Shown here: positions 1-5,160 of the stretch, in pieces
Layout: the number at the start of each line of letters is the position of its first letter
How positions within the stretch are numbered: the first letter of the stretch is position 1
Origin: Candidatus Levyibacteriota bacterium
GTDB taxonomy: Bacteria > Patescibacteriota > Microgenomatia > Levybacterales > UBA12049
NCBI GenBank assembly: GCA_016192645.1
Contig: JACPTT010000005.1
Span: forward strand, 1-5,267
Direction of reading: 5' to 3'
DNA: 5,267 nucleotides
Made by a program: the position numbers and the translations under genes
The notes under the pieces: generated by a model
The model's input: the letters and a program-made list of their open reading frames with translations, nothing else
What the model was told of the DNA's origin: nothing
Database searches by the model: none

Positions 1-123
1 CGAAGCACTAATATCTAATTTCTAAACAATATCAAAATTCTAATTTCCAAATGTTCAAAACTTTTGGATTTTGAGATTTAAGATTTGTTTAGAATTTAGG
101 GTTTTGAATTTAGGATTTTCCTA
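1..123. repeat. AT-rich imperfect inverted repeat downstream of the DUF3105 gene
   Basis: This noncoding stretch follows the stop codon of the DUF3105 gene. Positions 15-29 and 85-99 are inverted copies of each other with 14 of 15 bases matching. Inside them, CCAAA (47-51) faces TTTGG (63-67), and ATCAAAAT (31-38) faces ATTTTGAG (68-75) with one mismatch. GAATTTAGG occurs twice as a direct repeat (92-100 and 106-114). The whole could fold into a long, weak, AT-only hairpin. It may act as a transcript end or be a copy of an interspersed repeat. There is no GC-rich stem with a U tract, so it is not called an intrinsic terminator. Confidence 0.5.
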
Positions 124-736
124 CTATTCTCTTGTTTTCTCCGGGCCTTGATCGCGGAAGGTATCGATAAATCGGTTAATTCTTTCTTTATCAAAGCTAT
201 CGAACTTGTCAATTCTCGTCCAAGCCGTTAAGGCTATTGGTGAATCCAGATTGGGTCTGGGAATTACAATAAGTTTTGAGAGTTTTTTCTCATTTGCAAG
301 ATCCGATAAATTCTTTTTGAGATCTTGACATTTTGAACTGCTCCAGACGTCGTCTTTCAGTTCTGCACTGGGTGAGGAAGCGGCCGATGGAGTTGAGCTT
401 AACTCCTCCTCATGCGCAAAATGGTACTCGTGATACTTTTTTAAACTTTTCGCAGTTGTACGAAACGATAACATAGCCGTGCTCCAGCGCATGAATCAGG
501 TGGCCATCGGAAATTGGATTTTCATATATTCCCGCTCTTGTCCAATCAGCATAGTGAGGACCTGAGGTTGGAGGATTTGAATTATAGTTTACCTTTGTAC
601 CATCGGGAACATGCTCGCGTCCTAAATCCGCAACCGCCTCTCCCGGCAATGGTTTTACTAATTCTTTACCGAGCCAAAAGACTCCCGCAGCGCCTAACAA
701 TACTAACAATGAAACAATAAACCATTTCTTCATCAT
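124..736 (-). CDS. DUF3105 family membrane-anchored protein, disrupted by a frameshift
   Basis: One gene read in two frames. The 5' part (736 down to about 442) encodes a short N-terminal transmembrane segment (WFIVSLLVLLGAAGVFWLG) and the DUF3105 signatures NSNPPTSGPHY and HALEHGYVIVSYNCEK. After about codon 100 the frame runs into a stop at 410. The 3' part (about 437 down to 124) continues the family in the +1 frame, with KLIVIPRPNLDSPIALTAW and a C-terminal RFIDTFRDQGPEKTRE. The switch fits a run of six A in the sense strand (437-442), where one base too many explains the break. Removing it gives a 203-residue protein, a plausible family length. The start is ATG at 736, overlapping the TGA of the preceding gene as ATGA; a second ATG follows at 733 and an in-frame TTG lies at 745. 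DUF3105 has no established function. Its place at the end of a mercury locus is suggestive only. The break may be a real mutation or a homopolymer error. Confidence 0.8.
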
Positions 737-2181
737 GTGCCGCAACTTCCGCCACCTTTAGGCTTTGGAATAAGATTGGGAATTTTTGCGATTTCTGATT
801 GAACATTTTTTATCCATCCGCCAATTGAGGAATAGTCTTGCCCCATTACTTCTTTTGGATCAACATTTTGCCAATCGGTTTTTTTCAAAATCTTAAAGTA
901 AAGAGCGGTTTTTATGTAAGTGTCGGGAAACCAGAAGGAATTAAAAGCCAGAGATTCACGATATAGCTGTTTCTCGCTTAATCCCTGAGAGGCTCCAAGC
1001 TGCAAAAGCCCTAAAAGAGCTGAGCCGTGATTACAGTCTTGAAAGAAAGTTGAGTTATTGCAGCAAGGCCGATAAGTGTTTTTGGCAATCTTTGTTACCA
1101 GCTCTTCCTGTTTTGAGGTTAAAGGCACGATTTTGAACTTATTAAAGTAAGCTCCTCCGTTTTGTTCTTTTCCCAAAGTCCACCCGCCGGTTGAGGCAAA
1201 GTTAAAAAGAGACGGACCAACCACCGGGCTTTCTTTGTTGGTTGACATGTAGTTTGAAAGCCCCAAAGCCCAAAGCAAATTGACATAAACTTGTGAATTT
1301 TCTTGAGTTAAAATGATTCGCTTTTTGGCGGGCTTTGTAAGGACATCCGAAAGCTCTTTTGGCAGCCCGCCACGATCTCCGTAGAGAGCTTCGAATTTTT
1401 CTTTGTCAATAACTCCCTCTTTAACAAGTTTTGTCACAGCGTCTCCCAAATAAATCTTGCTTTGAAAACCACTTTCCGGCAAGACCTTCAAAACTGCCTC
1501 ATCGTACAGTTTATTTCCGGTTGAAGAAGCGGAAGAGCCGACTGTTCCGTTTGATAAAAAAGAAGCCATAACCGGTTCTTGGGAAAGCATGTCAAAACTT
1601 ATCAAACTAAAGGCGACAAAAACAAGAAGGGAGAAAAGAAAGTAAGGAGTATCTTTTTTTTCAAAAGAGCCGTTGCGCGGAACCGGACACGACTCGCCTT
1701 TGCAATTTTTAAAAGACTTAAGCTCTCGGGTTGTTAACCAAACAGGCAGTGCCATAAGCCCAAAAGAAAGAGCTTTGAGTTCAAGGCCCTGAAGCGGAAA
1801 GGTAGCAAGTCCTCCGGCAATCCCAATTACCGATAAAAGAGTTGAGCCGCAAACCGGACAGGCAGAGGCCAAAACTCCGAAAAGCGTCCCAAGCCCTGTT
1901 CCTGAATGCAGTTTAAACTTTGGCGGTCCGAATTTTCGCCAGCGATAAACAAAAAGCGGTACATTGATGCCAAAAAGAATAATTGTCCCAAGCGTTAAAA
2001 GCGCATATGACCAAAGATATAAAGGTTCAACCGCGGTATTCTCAATAAGAGCTGTGATGCTTGAATTTAAAGTCAGGCTCCAGTAGAGAACAAAAACCAA
2101 AAACGAAGAAGAAGCCAAACCAATTAAAACATAAAAAAGAGGAGTCCAAAGCTTTTTGTGTTTTTTAAAAATCTTACCCAT
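733..2181 (-). CDS. Polytopic membrane protein with transmembrane CPVC motif and cysteine-rich C-terminal domain; candidate Hg(II) uptake/binding protein
   Basis: I do not recognise a named family. Counted from the ATG (482 residues), about five hydrophobic segments lie near residues 12-37, 55-80, 96-128, 133-152 and 179-199. The third carries CPVC (108-111) in the context LASACPVCGSTLLSVIGIAG. This resembles the N-terminal cysteine pair and following glycine-containing helix of MerT-type mercury transporters, but the likeness is by eye and unproven. A loop holds two more cysteines (160, 165). Residues about 205-482 form a non-membrane domain with RPCCNNSTFFQDCNH (Cys373, Cys374, Cys383, His385) and a tail GGGSCG (Cys480). 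This is suited to soft-metal binding, probably outside the membrane. ATG at 2181 was preferred to an in-frame GTG at 2190; neither has an ideally spaced Shine-Dalgarno (GAAG lies 12 nt before the ATG). Its TGA stop overlaps the next ATG, so the two are probably translationally coupled. Confidence 0.75.
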   Translation of the reverse strand: MGKIFKKHKKLWTPLFYVLIGLASSSFLVFVLYWSLTLNSSITALIENTAVEPLYLWSYALLTLGTIILFGINVPLFVYRWRKFGPPKFKLHSGTGLGTLFGVLASACPVCGSTLLSVIGIAGGLATFPLQGLELKALSFGLMALPVWLTTRELKSFKNCKGESCPVPRNGSFEKKDTPYFLFSLLVFVAFSLISFDMLSQEPVMASFLSNGTVGSSASSTGNKLYDEAVLKVLPESGFQSKIYLGDAVTKLVKEGVIDKEKFEALYGDRGGLPKELSDVLTKPAKKRIILTQENSQVYVNLLWALGLSNYMSTNKESPVVGPSLFNFASTGGWTLGKEQNGGAYFNKFKIVPLTSKQEELVTKIAKNTYRPCCNNSTFFQDCNHGSALLGLLQLGASQGLSEKQLYRESLAFNSFWFPDTYIKTALYFKILKKTDWQNVDPKEVMGQDYSSIGGWIKNVQSEIAKIPNLIPKPKGGGSCGT

Positions 2182-2254
2182 GATTAACACGATCTTCGCT
2201 TAAAGTAATATCGTAATATGCCATTAACTTTTTTGCAAGCCCCATTTCCAAACC
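2174..2254 (-). pseudogene. Remnant of a second copy of the cysteine-rich membrane protein gene
   Basis: The gap between merA and the next gene is not random. Read on the minus strand it encodes GLEMGLAKKLMAYYDITLSE and then six more residues to a TAA at 2174. This matches the cysteine-rich protein of this locus around residues 131-153 (LAKKLMADYDNIQLTAEE), with one residue missing. At DNA level, positions 2214-2240 and 3941-3967 agree at 24 of 27 bases. The match covers only the middle of the parent gene, with no transmembrane segment and no cysteines, and it runs into the start of the downstream gene. It looks like a decayed partial duplicate. Translation of a 23-residue peptide from ATG at 2245 is possible but unsupported. 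Confidence 0.6.
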
Positions 2255-2263
2255 TTATTTTAA

Positions 2264-3712
2264 TCATATACAGCAACTCAATTTTGAGATGTCCTTTACA
2301 AAGGACAAGGCAACTATTTTTATTGCCTCTGAAAGAGTAGGAAACATTGGTAAAGAATTTGCTACATCATCAATGGTATTTTTATTTTTAACCAAAACCA
2401 TTGCTTGAGCAATAAGATCACCTGCATTAGGAGCTAGAATATGCACTCCAAGAATTACTTTTGTATCTGGGTGAACAGCCATTTTGATTAAGCCTTCAGT
2501 TCTACCAATGATAAGAGCTTTGGGAACAGCTTCAAAAGAAATCGTTCTACACAGACATTTTCCTAATTGCTTCATCTCCTGGTCTTCAGTCAGTCCTACT
2601 CCTGCAAGCTGCGGATCAGTAAAAATAGTCCAAGGAACCGTATTATAGTCAATGCTATTTTGTGCATTACTTAAGGCGTTCTCTGTAGCAAGCGTTCCTT
2701 CTCTTCCCGCTGTAGTTTCTTGCCGTATTGGTAAGTTTGTAACATCACCTACTGCAAAGATATGACGTTGGGATGTTTGAAAGTTTGGATTTACCTTTAT
2801 CGCTTGTCCTGAGCTCCTCGAGTCTGAGCGACCTCGGAGTCGAAGACCTGTAGAAGGATCAATTTCTACTCCAGCTTTATCGAGCGCTAATTCTTGGGTA
2901 TTCGGAGTTTTACCCGCTGCTAGTAGTATCTCGTCCGCTGAAACCTCCTCTTGTTTTCCATCAACTTCGTACAGGAGAACTTTTTTACCATTTTCTTTAC
3001 GCGCTGATTGTGCTTTGGCATTTGTTTTAATGATTATCCCTTCTTGTGTTAGTATTTCAGCCAGACGATTGGTAAGCTCTGGTTCTCCAGGACTAAAAAT
3101 AGATGAACTTCGATGGAGAATTGTAACTTTTGTTCCAAAACGAGAATACATTTGTGCAAACTCGAGCCCTAAAGGCCCTGCGCCAACTACAATAAATTCT
3201 TTCGGCTGTTCTTTAAGTTTTAAGGCTTCAATATGAGTTATAAACCCTACCTCTTTGATACCTTCAATCAGTGGCACTGTAGTTGTTGATCCTGTGGCAA
3301 TAACAAACTTTTTCCCTTGATACTTCTGACCATTAACCTCAATTTCATTTGGAGATACGAAAGATGCTCGCCCTTCTATATGATCAACATTTTCTAAATT
3401 ACTTAATACCTTCTCATATTTTTCGTTTCGCAGTTTTGCTACTAAGTCGAGTTCATGCTGGACAACTTGACCAAAATCAAAATTTTTAACCTCAATATCA
3501 AGACCTGGAATATTGTGACTCTTGGCAAGATGCATCACCTCACCTGCCCAAAGTAAAGTCTTTGAAGGAACACAGCCAACGTTTACACAAGTACCACCAA
3601 GTGGTAATCCCATATTTACCATCAAAGTTTTAGCTTTCAGTTCGCTTGCTTTTATAGCAGCCGCAAAAGCACCCGCACCGCCGCCGATTATAATTAAGTC
3701 ATATTCTTCCAT
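2264..3712 (-). CDS. merA: Mercuric reductase (core form, no N-terminal NmerA domain)
   Basis: A cytoplasmic flavoprotein of 482 residues that reduces Hg(II) to volatile Hg(0) with NAD(P)H. The Rossmann FAD motif is GGGAGAFAAA (10-19). The redox-active disulfide lies in GTCVNVGCVPSK (Cys42, Cys47), the exact MerA form. The NAD(P) site is GAGPLGLEFA (177-186) and the second FAD contact is FAVGD (319-323). The decisive mark is the C-terminal vicinal pair LSCC (Cys480, Cys481), the MerA residues that hand Hg(II) to the active site. The HPTLSE-type histidine of lipoamide dehydrogenases is replaced by Phe457 in FPTLSE, which argues against that enzyme. The heavy-metal-associated NmerA domain is absent. 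Residues about 290-303 are an in-frame insertion made by a small repeat. ATG at 3712 is 2 bp after the preceding stop with no clear Shine-Dalgarno, so translation is probably coupled to the upstream gene. The stop is TGA at 2264-2266. Confidence 0.93.
   Translation of the reverse strand: MEEYDLIIIGGGAGAFAAAIKASELKAKTLMVNMGLPLGGTCVNVGCVPSKTLLWAGEVMHLAKSHNIPGLDIEVKNFDFGQVVQHELDLVAKLRNEKYEKVLSNLENVDHIEGRASFVSPNEIEVNGQKYQGKKFVIATGSTTTVPLIEGIKEVGFITHIEALKLKEQPKEFIVVGAGPLGLEFAQMYSRFGTKVTILHRSSSIFSPGEPELTNRLAEILTQEGIIIKTNAKAQSARKENGKKVLLYEVDGKQEEVSADEILLAAGKTPNTQELALDKAGVEIDPSTGLRLRGRSDSRSSGQAIKVNPNFQTSQRHIFAVGDVTNLPIRQETTAGREGTLATENALSNAQNSIDYNTVPWTIFTDPQLAGVGLTEDQEMKQLGKCLCRTISFEAVPKALIIGRTEGLIKMAVHPDTKVILGVHILAPNAGDLIAQAMVLVKNKNTIDDVANSLPMFPTLSEAIKIVALSFVKDISKLSCCI
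2804..2845 (-). repeat. Short tandem palindromic repeat inserted in frame in merA
   Basis: In the sense direction this stretch holds two near copies of a unit of about 18 bases, GACTC(C)GAGG(TC/A)GCTCAG, flanked by CTTC and GACAAG. Each unit contains GAGG/CTC-type complementary parts, and CTCC...GAG can pair with CTCGGAG across the element. It encodes LRLRGRSDSRSSGQ. Removing it restores the usual continuous spacing in this family between the GVEIDP region and AIKVNPNFQTS. The base composition is much richer in GC than the flanking coding sequence. It resembles the widespread bacterial repeat core TTCGACTCCGCTCAGGAC, an identification made from memory. Confidence 0.65.
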
Positions 3713-3714
3713 AT

Positions 3715-4368
3715 TTACGTAGCGTGATGATGTTCGCTATCTCCGCCGCATCCATCAGATAAATTCCAAACTTCGGTAACTTGCTCGCCTGTGAATTTAT
3801 AATTTTTTATGAGGTATTTACCTAACCCGCCGTAAACATTCCATCTCCAACACTTACAGCAACAAGGGCCTTTCTCATCAGAATTTTGCATGGCGTAATC
3901 ATAAGCTTTCTTTTCTTCTGCAGTTAACTGAATATTGTCATAATCTGCCATTAACTTTTTAGCCAGCTTTGCCTCAATGTCATAAGGATCAGGAGGGATT
4001 TCAGAGATATTTTGATACTTTTTCAGTCCTTCAACTTGCTCGCTGTAGCGGTGCATACTCATGGGGCTGCAGCAAGAACCTTGTAAACGCGCATTATTAG
4101 GCATTGAAGCGATAGAGTCTCGAAACGCCGAAGAACAAGACGAATTACCATTTTTAGAAAGATAATCAAATTTTGCCGCCAACGCTTCATTAACCAACCC
4201 CTTTGTCCCCTGTTGAGACTCCCTAGGAGAAAAATTAAATAGCGGCTTAGATGAGAAAAAATAAACAAGTTTGTTACTAGCGTAATAAAAATATCCTACT
4301 ATAAAAGCCCCAATAATAAAAACCAATGCAAGTATCTTTTTATTCGAAGAAAAGCTTCGCTTATTCAT
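3715..4368 (-). CDS. Membrane-anchored cysteine-rich protein of unknown family, likely metal-binding
   Basis: I know no established family name. The 217-residue protein has a basic start, one hydrophobic segment (about 11-30, ILALVFIIGAFIVGYFYYA), and then a hydrophilic domain presumably outside the cytoplasm. Eight cysteines stand out: Cys78, the pair GSCCSPM (99-100), the cluster PCCCKCWRW (169-171, 173) and Cys207 in DGCGG. The tail is histidine-rich (EHHHAT). This density of thiols and histidines in an anchored protein, 2 bp before merA, suggests binding and delivery of Hg(II), the role MerP plays elsewhere; that is inference. The helix after the cysteine cluster (KFTGEQVTEVWNL) has a counterpart after the CC motif of the locus's polytopic protein (GLSEKQLYRESL), so the two domains may be distant relatives. 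ATG at 4368 lies 21 bp after the repressor stop, with only a weak ribosome site. The gene is very probably co-transcribed with its neighbours. Confidence 0.8.
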   Translation of the reverse strand: MNKRSFSSNKKILALVFIIGAFIVGYFYYASNKLVYFFSSKPLFNFSPRESQQGTKGLVNEALAAKFDYLSKNGNSSCSSAFRDSIASMPNNARLQGSCCSPMSMHRYSEQVEGLKKYQNISEIPPDPYDIEAKLAKKLMADYDNIQLTAEEKKAYDYAMQNSDEKGPCCCKCWRWNVYGGLGKYLIKNYKFTGEQVTEVWNLSDGCGGDSEHHHAT

Positions 4369-4389
4369 TTTTATTGTTTTCTGCTTTTG

Positions 4390-4695
4390 CTATAAAATGA
4401 AATCTTTTAGAGTCTTAGTAAAATCATTAGATATCAGCGAGTAGTACACTGTTTGAGATTCTTTTCTTCTTTTCACCAGCTGTAGCTCCAGAAGCTTTTT
4501 AACGCTGTGGGAAACAACAGAATAAGAGGTATCTAAAATGTCTGCTATCTTCCCTACGCTGAGTTCTGGATAATGACAGAGAAGATAACAAATCTTGATT
4601 CTTGTCGCATCACCAACAATCCCAAACCTCTTGGCACAGTTTAGAAGCTCTTGTTTGTTCTCAAGTTCTTTTTTGATCTGCTGATATTTTAGCAC
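4390..4695 (-). CDS. ArsR/SmtB-family metal-responsive repressor
   Basis: A 101-residue winged-helix regulator of typical family length. It shows the family opening FGIVGDATRIKICYLL (25-40), the helix-turn-helix ELSVGKIADILDTSYSVVSHSVKKL (about 44-68) and a beta-wing with VKRRKESQTVYYSL. The classical ArsR metal site ELCVCDL is absent (here ELSVGKI). The available thiols are Cys20, Cys36 and Cys40, with His41 beside them, so the inducer site differs from the arsenic sensor. Context points to Hg(II) as the inducer, as for ArsR-type MerR proteins of actinobacteria; this is inference. GTG at 4695 is the only start codon between the upstream in-frame stop (4741-4743) and the conserved region. It lies only about 14 nt from the predicted transcription start, so the mRNA is nearly leaderless. 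The operator adjacent to the start indicates autoregulation. It is first in the merA transcript. Confidence 0.88.
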   Translation of the reverse strand: MLKYQQIKKELENKQELLNCAKRFGIVGDATRIKICYLLCHYPELSVGKIADILDTSYSVVSHSVKKLLELQLVKRRKESQTVYYSLISNDFTKTLKDFIL

Positions 4696-4698
4696 TTC

Positions 4699-4716
4699 TT
4701 TGAATAACTGTTCAAA
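4699..4716 (-). promoter_or_regulatory. ArsR/SmtB-type operator
   Basis: TTTGAACAGTTATTCAAA is an inverted repeat with six matching bases in each arm and a six-base centre. It fits the known ArsR/SmtB pattern TGAA-N6-TTCA. It touches the -10 box and covers the predicted transcription start of the repressor gene, so bound repressor would block RNA polymerase. No second copy was seen before the other genes, which supports a single control point for repressor, cysteine-rich protein and merA. Confidence 0.72.
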
Positions 4717-4744
4717 TAGTATCTCTTTTTTACGCTTCTGTCAA
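4716..4744 (-). promoter_or_regulatory. Sigma-70-type promoter of the repressor-merA transcript
   Basis: On the minus strand there is a perfect -35 TTGACA (4744-4739), a 17-bp spacer and a -10 TACTAT (4721-4716). Transcription should start near 4709-4710, inside the operator and about 14 nt before the GTG start. The promoter sits in the 75-bp gap after the DUF5676-like gene, so that gene need not share this transcript. Confidence 0.72.
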
Positions 4745-4770
4745 GAGCTTTTATCTTAGCCCGCAAGAGA

Positions 4771-5028
4771 TTACTTGGCTAATCTGTTGTAAGTCCAGGC
4801 AAAAGAGTAACCAACAGCCCAAGCAGCAACTGTAAGCGTTACCAGTCCAACCAAAACGCCACTAAGAGTTGGTGTTGCAACCGGCAAGGCGGCTAAATCC
4901 ATGCCGTGGACCCAGCCCGAAGCTATGCCCAAGACAAAATCCCGCGCCGTCCAGACCAAAAGAGCGCAAACCAAAGATACCGCATCGCTTACAATGGCTA
5001 AGGCATTGGCAAATGCCACTTCTTTCAT
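4771..5028 (-). CDS. Small two-helix membrane protein, DUF5676-like
   Basis: An 85-residue protein with hydrophobic segments at about 5-26 and 55-78, joined by a loop containing GWVHGMDLAALPVATP, and ending in the short basic tail YNRLAK. The second segment and ending (GYSFAWTYNRL) resemble the DUF5676 family of small bacterial membrane proteins, whose function is unknown. The assignment is from memory of the pattern. ATG at 5028 is chosen over an in-frame GTG at 5037 because a strong Shine-Dalgarno (AAAGGGGGTG) ends 6 nt before it. The single cysteine (Cys21) lies in the first helix, so this is not an obvious metal-binding protein. It precedes the repressor by 75 bp, which contain a separate promoter. 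A functional link to the mercury genes rests only on position. Confidence 0.7.
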   Translation of the reverse strand: MKEVAFANALAIVSDAVSLVCALLVWTARDFVLGIASGWVHGMDLAALPVATPTLSGVLVGLVTLTVAAWAVGYSFAWTYNRLAK

Positions 5029-5034
5029 ATATCT

Positions 5035-5044
5035 CACCCCCTTT
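5035..5044 (-). promoter_or_regulatory. Strong Shine-Dalgarno of the DUF5676-like gene
   Basis: AAAGGGGGTG differs by one base from AAGGAGGTG and lies 6 nt before ATG 5028. It abuts the hairpin arms at 5041-5086, whose longer pairing would include part of it. Confidence 0.75.
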
Positions 5045-5086
5045 AGAAACTCTTAACGAGTTTCACGAGTTTTAGAGTTTCTTAAG
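5041..5086. repeat. Alternative hairpins built from repeated AAACTC units in the leader
   Basis: On the plus strand, GAGTTT occurs at 5058, 5067 and 5075, and its complement GAAACTC lies at 5046-5052. GAAACTC can pair perfectly with GAGTTTC at 5058-5064 (7 bp, 5-nt loop). Alternatively CTTTAGAAACTCT (5041-5053) can pair nearly perfectly with 5074-5086. The second form would engage part of the Shine-Dalgarno. It may be a translation-control structure or a set of regulator-binding repeats. Confidence 0.5.
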
Positions 5087-5158
5087 TCCGCCTAAGAACG
5101 CTCCGTGAGGCGTGTATGAATAATACTGAAAAGCCGAGCGGTAAGTTCAGGCGGACCT
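5084..5158. repeat. Nested inverted repeat, about 75 bp, between the partial gene and the DUF5676-like gene
   Basis: GTCCGCCT (5086-5093) and AGGCGGAC (5149-5156) are perfect inverted copies. Inside, GAA/TTC (5096-5098, 5146-5148), CGCTC/GAGCG (5099-5103, 5136-5140) and GGC/GCC (5109-5111, 5133-5135) continue the pairing, with a one-sided bulge at 5141-5145. The element is richer in GC than its flanks and begins 3 bases after the stop of the preceding gene. It could end that gene's transcript, but no U tract follows. It could also be a structured leader or a small palindromic mobile repeat. Confidence 0.5.
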
Positions 5159-5160
5159 TT

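Noticed and set aside
430..450. Programmed -1 frameshift at TTTAAAAAAG in the DUF3105 gene
   Set aside because: The heptamer is not in the required phase (the zero frame reads TTT AAA AAA) and the continuation lies in the +1 frame, so the usual -1 slippage does not fit.
514..720. Plus-strand open frames at 514-720, 3015-3236, 3522-3722 and 4869-5075, and a minus-strand one at 4059-4268
   Set aside because: All lie inside convincing genes in other frames and show no domain or ribosome-site support.
733..2266. Genetic code 25 (TGA as glycine), used by some CPR groups
   Set aside because: TGA ends merA right after the SCC tail and ends the 482-residue protein at an ATGA overlap; reading through gives no sensible extension.
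2264..3712. Dihydrolipoamide dehydrogenase or glutathione reductase instead of MerA
   Set aside because: The C-terminal LSCC pair and the loss of the catalytic histidine (Phe457) fit MerA and not those enzymes.
4390..4695. Arsenic-resistance locus from the ArsR-type regulator
   Set aside because: The ELCVCDL arsenic site is missing, there is no arsB, acr3 or arsC in the window, and the regulator leads a merA transcript.
4760..4790. Intrinsic terminator after the DUF5676-like gene
   Set aside because: AGATTA/TAATCT and TTAGCC/GGCTAA can pair, but the stems are short and no U tract follows.
5086..5156. Integron attC site
   Set aside because: The inverted ends lack the GTTRRRY/RYYYAAC cores and no cassette structure or integrase is present.
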